DNA from: CAZDOD01 sp964506935
Lineage (GTDB): Bacteria; Desulfobacterota; Zymogenia; Zymogenales; Zymogenaceae
NCBI GenBank assembly: GCA_964506935.1
Contig: CAZDOD010000032.1
Coordinates: 1 to 20,863 of the forward strand
Length of the DNA: 20,863 nt
Direction: 5' to 3'
Within the stretch, counting starts at the first letter, position 1. Every line of letters begins with the position of its first letter. Under the pieces are notes generated by a model. That model ran no database searches. It had not been told where the DNA came from and was given only the letters and a program-made list of their open reading frames with translations. This document shows, in pieces, positions 1 through 6,998 of this stretch. Both the position numbers and the translations under genes were made by a program.

Positions 1-1
1 G

Positions 2-370
2 CTTTCCCGGGTCGATACATTCTTCTACAATAAAGAAAATCCCTTCGCCGATATCATCACCGACTGGTACTACGCCATGGAGAAAAGGGACGACTTCGGA
101 CTCTGGATAAAGATCCTTACCAAGATGGCAAGGTCGGTCTTGAGGGCCGACTACAGGAAAACCGCGGGCGAGATCAAGGCCCCCACATATATCATCTGGG
201 GGGATAAGGACGAGGTGCTACCACCCGAAGGCCTGGAGATAGCAAAAGAGGCGATGGGGGAAAATCTGAAGGTAGAGATGATTCCGAACGTCGGTCACCT
301 GCCGTTTGTCGAGGACCCCGACACCTTCAATGCAAAGGTCGATGAGTTTCTAAAAAACCTCGGCCTTTAG
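2..370 (+). CDS. Alpha/beta hydrolase, C-terminal part (5' truncated by window edge)
   Basis: The reading frame is open from the first bases of the window to the TAG at 368-370, so this is the 3' part of a longer gene; the internal ATG at 77 is not taken as the start. The visible C-terminal region has the late hallmarks of the alpha/beta hydrolase fold: the strand-turn IIWGDKDEVLPP carrying the acid residue of the triad (Asp in GDKD) and the final NVGHLPFVEDP with the catalytic His, then a closing helix (FNAKVDEFLKNLGL). The nucleophile elbow lies outside the window, so substrate and exact class (esterase, C-C hydrolase or dehalogenase-like) cannot be given. It ends 34 bases before the next plus-strand gene, which could be co-transcribed. 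Confidence 0.85.
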   Translation, partial: LSRVDTFFYNKENPFADIITDWYYAMEKRDDFGLWIKILTKMARSVLRADYRKTAGEIKAPTYIIWGDKDEVLPPEGLEIAKEAMGENLKVEMIPNVGHLPFVEDPDTFNAKVDEFLKNLGL

Positions 371-404
371 GGATCTATCGGTCCAAGATAGAGGAAAGCC
401 GAAT

Positions 405-1163
405 TTGAATGCAAAGACGGCCTATCTGAAAATCCCGATATTTCTCATCATCTCGTCACTCTTCGCCCCGATCTGTAAAGGAGGCGATTTCCCGGACTTA
501 GAGATGGCGTGGAGGGTGACCTTGAGAGACAAGGAGGTGGGCTATTCGCTCTCCCGCTTCTTTTACATGGATGAGAAAACCGGGTATCTCCTCAAGGAAG
601 AAGGGACAAAAGTACTTTGCGGAAGGGTTGCACTCTTGAAGATCACCTATGTTGAGGAGACCTCGACCGTCTGGGACGAGGAGGGTCTCGTCTCGACATT
701 TACTTCTGTCAGAGAAATAAACGGAGTAAGGGAGATCAGTAGGGCCGAGAGGAGAGGGGACGGCTCCTTGGTATGGACGCTGGAGAAGGGCGGTACAATC
801 CGCGAAAAGACCTTTGACAAGGGCGATTTTGATTTTATCGGGCGTGACCTTTACATGAAAGATATATGTAACGAATCGAGCCCCGTAAAATATAGGATCC
901 TGTCTGTGAATGACGGAAAGATCTATCCGATCACGTACCGTGCCGTGGGAAGTGAAAAGGTAGAGGGAACGAACGGGATAATAGACTGCCACAAGGTTGA
1001 GATAAACGGCCCAATGGGGGACGGTGTCTTTTTGATACACGATATGGGGATACCCATATCCTTTACTACAAGATTCTTTCTGGGGAATTTTTCCTTTTAT
1101 CCGTGCAAGCTTAGTGATGTGTCAGACGAAGTTATCGGCGGTTTTCGATGTTATTCAAAGTAG
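405..1163 (+). CDS. Exported beta-rich protein, DUF6134/DUF3108-like (tentative)
   Basis: A 252-residue protein with an N-terminal hydrophobic export signal (residues about 8-24, LKIPIFLIISSLFAPICKG) and then a soluble, beta-strand-rich body with no membrane segments. The start is a TTG at 405, chosen because GAGGAAAG (391-398) sits about 10 bases upstream and the signal peptide begins directly after it; no ATG serves the same frame nearby. The opening of the mature part (MAWRVTLRDKEVGYSLSRF), followed by alternating polar strands and a late cluster about a conserved-looking CHKVEINGPMGDGVFLIHDMGIP stretch, resembles the periplasmic DUF6134/DUF3108-type barrels; that family call is by eye and uncertain. 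Four Cys residues outside the signal could pair in the periplasm. No catalytic motif is visible and I propose no function. Confidence 0.75.
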   Translation: MNAKTAYLKIPIFLIISSLFAPICKGGDFPDLEMAWRVTLRDKEVGYSLSRFFYMDEKTGYLLKEEGTKVLCGRVALLKITYVEETSTVWDEEGLVSTFTSVREINGVREISRAERRGDGSLVWTLEKGGTIREKTFDKGDFDFIGRDLYMKDICNESSPVKYRILSVNDGKIYPITYRAVGSEKVEGTNGIIDCHKVEINGPMGDGVFLIHDMGIPISFTTRFFLGNFSFYPCKLSDVSDEVIGGFRCYSK

Positions 1164-1173
1164 CGTATTTTAT

Positions 1174-1198
1174 ATAAGCCGTAAAAAACGGGGCTTAT
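1174..1198 (+). terminator. Weak hairpin downstream of the exported protein gene
   Basis: ATAAGCC (1174-1180) and GGCTTAT (1192-1198) are exact reverse complements around an 11-base A-rich loop that itself contains CCGT/ACGG pairing. It begins 10 bases after the stop of the upstream gene, which suits a transcription end, but there is no T-tract, so an mRNA-stabilising or attenuating hairpin is equally possible. Confidence 0.3.
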
Positions 1199-1244
1199 CG
1201 GATAGGAAATCTCCCCGGATGGGACTATTTTAGGAGGCTACATT

Positions 1245-2402
1245 ATGAAGAGAGGGATTTTAAGGACTAAGATCTGCGATATGGTGGGGTCGGAGTACCC
1301 GGTATTTTCGGCCGGGATGGGAAGCTTCTTTTTTAATCTGAAGGCGGCAGCCGGATCGAGGCTTACGGCCGCTGTAAGCGAGGCCGGCGGTGTCGGGATC
1401 ATAGGTGCGGGGATGATGACCCTCGATGAATTGAGAGAGTCCATACACGAAGTCAGGAGCATAACCAAAAAACCCTTCGGAGTAGACCTCCTCCTGCCGG
1501 CAAACATAGACGCCGACACACAGGCACTCCCCGGCCAAAAAGAGATCGATTACGAAAGCTTAAAGGCCATGCTCCCCAAAGAACAGCTCGAGTTTGTGGA
1601 GGAGCTAAAAAAGGAACTGGGGATTGGGAATACTAAGCTAAAAATTCAACTCGACGCAACCACGATGAGGCCAAAAGAAGCGGTGGACATCTGCCTTGAG
1701 GAGAAGGTGCCGATCTTTGCAGCGGGGCTCGGCAACCCCGCCTTTATGGTTAATGACGCCCACGCCCAGGGGATGGTGGTCATGGGCCTTGTCGGAAACG
1801 TGAGGAACGCCAAGAGGGTAGTGGAGTCGGGAATTGATATACTCGTTGCCCAAGGGACGGAGGCGGGAGGTCACACGGGGAGGATCGGGACGCTGGCCCT
1901 CGTTCCTCAGGTTGTTGATGCGGTGGCCCCCATACCGGTCGTTGCCGCCGGCGGCATCGGGGACGGCCGCGGGCTTGCGGCGGCGCTCTCTCTGGGGGCC
2001 GAGGGCGCATGGGTCGGTACTGCCTTCCTTGCGTCCGATGAATCGGATGAGTTCGACGTAAACAAGGAGAAGATAATCGAATCCGACGAAGAGGGGACAA
2101 AAGTAACGAAGGTCTTCACGGGGAAAACCATGAGGGGCATAAAGAACAAGCTGATCGACATGTGGGACGAATCCGGGGTGGCAACTCTGCCGATGCCGCT
2201 CCAGACGCTTCTCATGGCGGAGCTATTGACGGGGCTTTATGAAAAGAATAGCAGGGAATATATATCAGGCCCGGCGGGTCAGATATCGGGTATGATCAAA
2301 GAGATACGTCCGGCGAAGGTAGTCCTCGAAGATATCGTCTTCGGCGCAATAAAGATTCTCACCGAGGACATCCCCAAGAGGGTCGAGATCAAAGCGACGT
2401 AG
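1245..2402 (+). CDS. Nitronate monooxygenase / 2-nitropropane dioxygenase-like FMN protein
   Basis: A cytosolic 385-residue TIM-barrel flavoprotein of the NMO/FabK superfamily. Landmarks seen: an N-terminal barrel strand with PVFSAGMG (19-26), AVSEAGGVGIIGAG (43-56), the GTEAGGHTG motif (204-212) with the His (H210) that acts as base in this family, and the FMN-phosphate region AAGGIGDGRGLAAALSLGA (234-252) followed by EGAWVGTAF. Family members oxidise alkyl nitronates or, in the FabK branch, reduce enoyl-ACP; the close His motif favours the NMO branch, but the natural substrate is open. A charged segment between barrel elements (about 85-130) is longer than in short members. ATG at 1245 follows AGGAGG (1232-1237) at ideal spacing. 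It stands alone, with an 81-base leader after the upstream gene. Confidence 0.88.
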   Translation: MKRGILRTKICDMVGSEYPVFSAGMGSFFFNLKAAAGSRLTAAVSEAGGVGIIGAGMMTLDELRESIHEVRSITKKPFGVDLLLPANIDADTQALPGQKEIDYESLKAMLPKEQLEFVEELKKELGIGNTKLKIQLDATTMRPKEAVDICLEEKVPIFAAGLGNPAFMVNDAHAQGMVVMGLVGNVRNAKRVVESGIDILVAQGTEAGGHTGRIGTLALVPQVVDAVAPIPVVAAGGIGDGRGLAAALSLGAEGAWVGTAFLASDESDEFDVNKEKIIESDEEGTKVTKVFTGKTMRGIKNKLIDMWDESGVATLPMPLQTLLMAELLTGLYEKNSREYISGPAGQISGMIKEIRPAKVVLEDIVFGAIKILTEDIPKRVEIKAT

Positions 2403-2530
2403 AGGTATTAAAGCAACGGTTTTAGCGAATTCGATTTATCAGATGGGGAGTAAGCGAGTTTTCGAGAGCAAGGGGAGGGCCAATGAGACAGGTCGGATAT
2501 AGTAGAATAAAAAAACGATACTATAAAAAT

Positions 2531-2570
2531 ATTATGGGAATCGAGATTTAATTCGCCTGATTCCCATAAT
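2531..2570. repeat. Perfect 12-bp inverted repeat between the flavoprotein and hemerythrin-like genes
   Basis: ATTATGGGAATC (2531-2542) and GATTCCCATAAT (2559-2570) are exact reverse complements with a 16-base spacer. The two flanking genes converge here. On the minus strand the hairpin would be followed by a T-rich run (complement of 2509-2530), which fits a terminator for the hemerythrin-like gene whose stop is at 2618; the stem is AT-rich, so a protein-binding site is possible too. The rest of 2403-2617 holds no gene that I can support. Confidence 0.4.
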
Positions 2571-2617
2571 ACTTTCCATAAGTACTAATCCGAAAAATCC
2601 GCTTCCAAAGGGATTAA

Positions 2618-3160
2618 CTATGCCGCAACACGCCGGTACTCTTTTTTGAGGTTCTCCATCCGGACGAGCCCCCTCTCCCTTATTCTGCCCAGTTGCCTGT
2701 CCACCTTCTTGAATTCGTTAAGAAGCTCAACATCTATTTCTCTTAGAGAATCTTCATACCTGCCAAGGAGTTCTTTTTCGAATTTCAGGTGTCTTTTCAA
2801 GGTGCTTATGTAATCTATAGAATAGCGGGCAAAAATAGTCATGGCGCCGTGGTATCCCAGGTCATAGGCTTCGATGACCTTGAGGAGGAATTTTTCATAC
2901 TTCTTGATGATGTTATGTTCCTCGATAGATTCGGTTCTCGGAACCTCGCCCCCCCTGTCTTCCACAAAAGAGAATATGAGATCCTCCTTGTCCCTGCATG
3001 AGCCGTTGGTATATATCTGAAGTAGCTCCACGTTTTCTCTTAACATCCAGGGCGGCACTTCCTTACTGTCGCTCATCCTCGTCGAGGAGGCCTCAAGCAT
3101 ATCTGAGAGGCCCTCGATTATCTTGTGTTCCCTCTTAATATATTCTATTGACTTCATCAT
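2618..3160 (-). CDS. Hemerythrin-like HHE-domain protein with altered ligand set
   Basis: A 180-residue, all-helical cytosolic protein. The HHE hemerythrin pattern is recognisable: IKREHKIIEGL (H12), a second helix NGSCRDKEDLIFSFVEDRG (53-70), EEHNIIKKYEKFL (H82) and HLKFEKELLGRYED (H124 with E128). Canonical members bind a di-iron centre and serve in O2, NO or redox sensing and iron handling. In this protein the second-helix position that normally reads His-x-x-x-Glu reads C55-x-x-x-E59, so one His ligand is absent, and the long C-terminal helix (about 140-180) is strongly basic. It may be mono-metal, metal-free or use Cys as ligand. ATG at 3160 is backed by GGAGG (3168-3172) with 7 bases spacing; a second ATG follows directly. 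It is monocistronic. Confidence 0.75.
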   Translation of the reverse strand: MMKSIEYIKREHKIIEGLSDMLEASSTRMSDSKEVPPWMLRENVELLQIYTNGSCRDKEDLIFSFVEDRGGEVPRTESIEEHNIIKKYEKFLLKVIEAYDLGYHGAMTIFARYSIDYISTLKRHLKFEKELLGRYEDSLREIDVELLNEFKKVDRQLGRIRERGLVRMENLKKEYRRVAA

Positions 3161-3177
3161 GATCTAACCTCCACCAC

Positions 3178-3209
3178 AATGATAAATCTTCCAACATTTT
3201 TTTATCATT
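3178..3209. promoter_or_regulatory. Inverted repeat upstream of the hemerythrin-like gene (candidate operator)
   Basis: AATGATAAA (3178-3186) and TTTATCATT (3201-3209) form an exact 9-bp inverted repeat with a 14-base spacer, beginning 6 bases upstream of the GGAGG ribosome-binding site of the minus-strand hemerythrin-like gene. Position and symmetry suit a dimeric repressor site or a leader hairpin near the transcription start. No regulator is encoded beside it. Confidence 0.35.
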
Positions 3210-3492
3210 GAAAGAAATAAGTCACGATCAAACGAGATACGTATCAAAGACTTCATCTCCATGTAAATAAAAATAGTTACTATTTTTAAAAAATCAATGG
3301 CGATTTAAACATTATTTGCCTTTTTTATACGTATTTTTCAGTGCCCAAAATGTGACGCAGTTAACAAAAATGCACTTTATTAAGAAATCTTGCATTTTTT
3401 TATGCCACAGTTATTATTTTTTATAAATTTTTTCTCCAATCCTTTTATTTGACAATTGATTTTACTATCAGGTTCGCTATTAAAACTTTATC

Positions 3493-3520
3493 TATGCAAA
3501 AATATATGCAAAATATATGC
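3493..3520 (+). repeat. Short tandem direct repeat, TATGCAAAATA type
   Basis: TATGCAAAAATA (3493-3504) is followed immediately by TATGCAAAATA (3505-3515) and a third partial copy TATGC (3516-3520). The period of 11-12 bases is about one helical turn, so the repeats would lie on one face of the DNA. It resembles a small iteron or operator array but is too short for a firm call. Confidence 0.45.
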
Positions 3521-3652
3521 CTAAATTAATAATTTTAGATTTATTTTAGAAATTGAATACTAAATGTCTTTTAATCTCGGTAACTTACAAAATAATATAG
3601 CCTGCTTCTAAGTGGGCTCGGACCAATCTCTTTTTTTGTTGGTAAACTTGCA

Positions 3653-3676
3653 AAAGTGCAAATAATATTGCACTTT
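3653..3676. repeat. 9-bp inverted repeat AAAGTGCAA/TTGCACTTT
   Basis: Exact arms at 3653-3661 and 3668-3676 surround a 6-base ATAATA spacer. A further TTTTGCAC half-site follows at 3688-3695, and the same core recurs at 3912-3930. Repetition of one palindromic core at separate places favours protein-binding sites over chance hairpins. Confidence 0.45.
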
Positions 3677-3911
3677 GATGAAAATTATTTTGCACTAATG
3701 ATTTTATTAGTGATTTCAATGATTTATCCTCTCTAAAAAAGCAAGGAATGAGTGTAAAGTATCTTTTACTAAACAGTGAAATATTGCTCTATAGCAGAAA
3801 TTTTTCACACTCGATTGAGGCACTTTTTAGGTGATGGAGAATTCCTATAAGAGTTGATCCATTTATATTCATAGACTGTATATACTCCAAAATGGTTAAA
3901 ATCTATTAAAA

Positions 3912-3930
3912 GTGCAAAAATATTTTGCAC
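3912..3930. repeat. 8-bp inverted repeat GTGCAAAA/TTTTGCAC
   Basis: Exact arms at 3912-3919 and 3923-3930 flank ATA. The core GTGCAA/TTGCAC matches the palindrome at 3653-3676, and the site lies about 110 bases beyond the stop codon of the minus-strand exported protein. Confidence 0.45.
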
Positions 3931-3989
3931 CTTTTATCTTTATAACAGACAAATCACACCATTCAACGTCCATTTACTAAACCTCCCAA

Positions 3990-4027
3990 TTAAATAGAAG
4001 GGGGGCCTTAGCCCCCCTTCTATTTAA
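3990..4027 (-). terminator. Strong 17-bp hairpin after the exported orphan gene
   Basis: The arms 3990-4006 and 4011-4027 are exact reverse complements (core GAAGGGGGGC/GCCCCCCTTC) around a CTTA loop. The hairpin begins 14 bases past the stop of the minus-strand gene ending at 4042, and its outer AT pairs give a short T-rich tail (TATTTAATT on the minus strand). It is the clearest intrinsic terminator in this half of the window. Confidence 0.8.
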
Positions 4028-4041
4028 AACATGTTCCGTCC

Positions 4042-4818
4042 TTACTCGATATCGGTCCTTTCCAGTTTTAATTTATATTCAGTTTTATAGGACTCGCCTT
4101 CGTTAGGATTATCCTCATCCTTCCATACAAATCCTATCTGTCTCTTTCCTATAATGACACACTTCTCAAATTTTTTGTAATCACCCATTACCCTTACATC
4201 CCAATAATCAGGGCCCCTGTTAACACCATCTGTAACCCAATCATGTCTCTCTGCATCAGGACGAAAAACCTCGACCTGACTCAGGTCTATCTCGAGATCG
4301 CAAAAACAACCTTCTGCATCAATTGCCAAGGTAACCTCCCCTCCGGGCACGCCCCACTCGGTGAAATTTGAAGACCATGAGTCTCTTCCATCCTTCAAAT
4401 CTTCATGGTGTTCGACCGATTCTACGCTGAATGTTATTTTACCCTCCCCTCCATTCACAACGAGGTTCTCAAAATCAAACTCGAATATATCATACTCTTT
4501 CCCTGTTCTTGAGTCGGTGTAGTCGAGCCTATTTTCAATTTTTATATTTCCGCTCCAGACACTGTAATTGTGTAATTTAGGGTTACATCCGAGATCAATC
4601 CATGGTGGAATCCATGGGGGGTTATATGGCAAAATCTTATAATCATTATACTCATCGGTCTCATCGAGCTCATAATATTTTTCCTGTGCCATGATAATCC
4701 ATGAGTCCTGATTTTTAAAATCATCCTTCAAATCTTCCCCCCAACAGGGTAAAACAATCCCCAAGGCCAAAGATGTCATGAGGGCAGCCGATGCGATTAA
4801 GCATAAAATACTTTTCAT
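4042..4818 (-). CDS. Exported protein of unknown function
   Basis: I do not recognise this family. The 258-residue product opens with a basic start and long hydrophobic signal (residues about 1-27, ending near LPCWGED), and the remainder is hydrophilic, acidic and rich in Trp, Tyr and Asp with no membrane segment, so it should be periplasmic or extracellular. A Trp/Pro-rich motif PPWIPPWID lies near residue 70 and three Cys (in LGCNP and GCFCDL) could form a disulphide. The start is ATG at 4818 and not the GTG at 4827, because GGAGG (4827-4831) overlaps that GTG and sits 8 bases from the ATG. The gene is flanked by AT-rich DNA on both sides and closed by a strong hairpin, which suggests a stand-alone, possibly acquired unit. 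No catalytic pattern is evident. Confidence 0.7.
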   Translation of the reverse strand: MKSILCLIASAALMTSLALGIVLPCWGEDLKDDFKNQDSWIIMAQEKYYELDETDEYNDYKILPYNPPWIPPWIDLGCNPKLHNYSVWSGNIKIENRLDYTDSRTGKEYDIFEFDFENLVVNGGEGKITFSVESVEHHEDLKDGRDSWSSNFTEWGVPGGEVTLAIDAEGCFCDLEIDLSQVEVFRPDAERHDWVTDGVNRGPDYWDVRVMGDYKKFEKCVIIGKRQIGFVWKDEDNPNEGESYKTEYKLKLERTDIE

Positions 4819-4904
4819 TCTTCTCACCTCCTTTCAATTGTTTTAGACTATTAATTCTTTCCTTTTCTTAAATCAAAAAAACACAATTTATTCTGTGATA
4901 CAAA

Positions 4905-4926
4905 TCATAAAAATTATCTTTTATGA
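4905..4926. promoter_or_regulatory. Inverted repeat in the divergent promoter region
   Basis: TCATAAAA (4905-4912) and TTTTATGA (4919-4926) are exact reverse complements with a 6-base spacer, midway between the divergently transcribed exported-protein gene and selB. The placement suits an operator acting on either side. The region is AT-rich, so chance symmetry is not excluded. Confidence 0.3.
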
Positions 4927-5038
4927 AAAAAGGAAATATGAAATGACGATTTAAAATCAACTCACAAGGTGGAAAAACAAGGTTTCAAAAATGTCAGATT
5001 CAAAAAATTTTTCATATCTTTTCTTTTCTCTTCGATTC

Positions 5039-5047
5039 TGCTATAAT
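5039..5047 (+). promoter_or_regulatory. Extended -10 promoter for selB
   Basis: TGCTATAAT is a perfect extended -10 element (TG-n-TATAAT), 25 bases upstream of the selB ATG. No good -35 is seen at 17 bases, which is normal for extended -10 promoters. The predicted leader is only about 20 bases, and the ribosome-binding site is a modest AAAGG. Confidence 0.5.
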
Positions 5048-5072
5048 CCCCAAAAAAATATAAAGGTAAATA

Positions 5073-6986
5073 ATGAAGAGATTAATTCTCGGGACGGCGG
5101 GTCACATCGACCACGGAAAGACTGCACTTATTAAGACCCTCACCGGCATAGACACCGACCGTCTCAAGGAGGAGAAGGAGCGGGGGATCACGATCGAGCT
5201 GGGATTTGCCTATCTCGACCTCCCGTCGGGCGAGCGCCTCGGGATTATTGATGTCCCCGGCCACGAGAAGTTCATAAAAAACATGGTGTCAGGATCGGGC
5301 GGCATAGATATCACGGCCCTGATCGTCGCCGCAGACGAGGGGATAATGCCGCAAACGATAGAACACATGAACATCCTCAAACTCCTCGGCATACATCTTG
5401 GGCTTATCGTCATAACAAAGATAGATCTCGTTGAGCCCGATTTCTGCGACCTCGTCGAAGAGGAGATAACCGATTTCGTAAAAGGTACCTTCCTAGAGGG
5501 GTCACCTATCGTCAGGGTCTCGTCCGTCACCGGACACGGGATTGATGAGCTGATCTCTGTCCTCGATGACATGGTCTCAAAGGTTGAGGGACGGATGACA
5601 TCCGGAATCTTCAGGCTCCCGGTGGATCGCGTCTTTACGATGAAGGGCTTCGGGACCGTGATAACCGGGACGCTCCAGTCAGGCGGCGTCAAGACGGGAG
5701 AGGAGGTCGAAATAAGCCCAAGAGGCACAGTAGCAAAGATCAGGGGGATTCAGATACACGGGAGCAAAAAAGACGAAGCGCTGGCCGGCACCAGGACGGC
5801 GATAAATCTCTCAGGGATCGACAAAGACCGAATAATGCGGGGGGACGTCCTAATCTCCCCGGGGGCACTGGAGCCGTCCTACATGATTGACGCACGTTTT
5901 ACATATCTTTCTGACGCCCCGAAGAACCTGAAAAACCGTGTCAGGGTCAGGCTTCATATAGGGACGAGCGAGGTGGAATCAAACGTAATCCTGCTCGACA
6001 AGGAGGAGATCACCCCCGGCGAGGAGGCATTCGTCCAGATAAGGCTCACCGAGCCTGTTTTGGCGCTCCCCGGCGATCGCTTCGTCATAAGGTCGCTTTC
6101 CCCGACATATACGATAGGTGGGGGGGAGATTTTGCGCTCCCATCCAAAAAAACATAAGAGGTTCAAAGAAGAGACCATAAAAGATTTCGAGACCCTGATT
6201 CTGGGGAACCTCGAAGATAAGGCGGTCGTCTTTTTAAAGGATGCCGGTTACTTTGGTGTAGCATTAAGTGAGCTGGGAAAAAGAATGGCCGCATCGGACG
6301 ATGAGACCCGAAAAATACTCGACGAGCTCGTCAAAGACGGCATCGCCGTCCCGATAGATAAAGACCGCTACATCGACGGGGAATCGTACGGGCGTCTGCA
6401 TACAATCGTCACCAAACTTACAGAAGATTATCATGCAAAAAATCCCACAGGAGGCGGTATCCCAAAAGAGGAACTCCTCGGCAAGATGCCTTGGGGGGTC
6501 GTATCAAAGACCCTGATGAAATTGATCGATGACCTTGTGGGGGACGATAAGATTGTTATCATAAAGGACAAAATCGCACTGAAGGGTCACAAGGTCGTAC
6601 TCGGCAAAAAGGATGAAGAGGTCTTAAATTCGGCGCTGGAGCTGATCGGCAAGGCACATCTCTCCCCCCCGTCCACACAGGAGATATCGGAGGCGCTGTC
6701 TTTTCCCGACGCCGAGATAAAGAAACTCCTCGCCTGGGCCTCCGGAGACGGAAAAATCATCAGGGTAAAGGAGAACCTCTACTTTGACGCCAAGGCGATA
6801 GGCGAGATCAAGGAAAAACTCATCTCTTACCTTAAAGAAAATGGTGAGATAGACACCCAGAAAATGAAGGAGATGACCGGCGCCACCAGAAAATACACAA
6901 TCCCCCTCCTCGAATACTTCGACGGTGAAAAGGTGACGATCAGGATAGGTGACGTGAGGAGACTCAGGGAGCGAGGGGGCGGGTAA
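5073..6986 (+). CDS. selB: Selenocysteine-specific translation elongation factor SelB
   Basis: SelB is the EF-Tu-like GTPase that carries Sec-tRNA(Sec) to UGA codons marked by a SECIS hairpin. The 637-residue length matches the bacterial family. The GTPase signatures are intact: GHIDHGKT (10-17), the DTDRLKEEKERGITIELG switch region (28-44), DVPGHEKF (60-67) and TKID (115-118). They are followed by beta-barrel domains II and III (including FTMKGFGTVITGTLQSG, the EF-Tu domain II signature) and a C-terminal part of winged-helix repeats from about residue 375 that binds SECIS RNA. ATG at 5073 follows AAAGG. Its presence means the organism makes selenoproteins, although I find no in-frame UGA gene, selA, selD or tRNA(Sec) here. 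It converges on the next gene with only 12 bases between the stops. Confidence 0.96.
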   Translation: MKRLILGTAGHIDHGKTALIKTLTGIDTDRLKEEKERGITIELGFAYLDLPSGERLGIIDVPGHEKFIKNMVSGSGGIDITALIVAADEGIMPQTIEHMNILKLLGIHLGLIVITKIDLVEPDFCDLVEEEITDFVKGTFLEGSPIVRVSSVTGHGIDELISVLDDMVSKVEGRMTSGIFRLPVDRVFTMKGFGTVITGTLQSGGVKTGEEVEISPRGTVAKIRGIQIHGSKKDEALAGTRTAINLSGIDKDRIMRGDVLISPGALEPSYMIDARFTYLSDAPKNLKNRVRVRLHIGTSEVESNVILLDKEEITPGEEAFVQIRLTEPVLALPGDRFVIRSLSPTYTIGGGEILRSHPKKHKRFKEETIKDFETLILGNLEDKAVVFLKDAGYFGVALSELGKRMAASDDETRKILDELVKDGIAVPIDKDRYIDGESYGRLHTIVTKLTEDYHAKNPTGGGIPKEELLGKMPWGVVSKTLMKLIDDLVGDDKIVIIKDKIALKGHKVVLGKKDEEVLNSALELIGKAHLSPPSTQEISEALSFPDAEIKKLLAWASGDGKIIRVKENLYFDAKAIGEIKEKLISYLKENGEIDTQKMKEMTGATRKYTIPLLEYFDGEKVTIRIGDVRRLRERGGG

Positions 6987-6998
6987 AATAAGATATCT

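Larger units (their letters stand above)
3210..3989. other. AT-rich non-coding island with palindromic TGCA motifs
   Basis: No open frame of useful length lies in this stretch on either strand, and its composition departs sharply from the flanks (13 G+C in the 60 bases 3361-3420, 12 in 3541-3600). It holds a series of exact inverted repeats: 3268-3288 (TAAAAATAG/CTATTTTTA), 3366-3399 (AAAAATGCA/TGCATTTTT), 3653-3676 (AAAGTGCAA/TTGCACTTT), 3693-3712 (CACTAAT/ATTAGTG) and 3912-3930 (GTGCAAAA/TTTTGCAC), plus a tandem TATGCAAAATA array at 3493-3520. The tetranucleotide TGCA occurs ten times between 3361 and 3930. It could be a regulatory array, a decayed mobile segment or a structured RNA locus; I recognise none of the known families. 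Confidence 0.6.

Noticed and set aside
3616..3631. A 14-base match CTCGGACCAATCTC shared by the AT-rich island (about 3617-3630) and the M28 peptidase gene (about 17003-17016)
   Set aside because: A single 14-base coincidence is expected about once in a window of this size, and the flanks do not match.
3161..4041. A CRISPR array in the AT-rich island
   Set aside because: The repeats are short palindromes at irregular spacing, with no 25-40 base identical repeats or uniform spacers.
4819..4827. GTG at 4827 as start of the exported orphan protein
   Set aside because: It overlaps the GGAGG ribosome-binding site (4827-4831), which is correctly spaced for the ATG at 4818.
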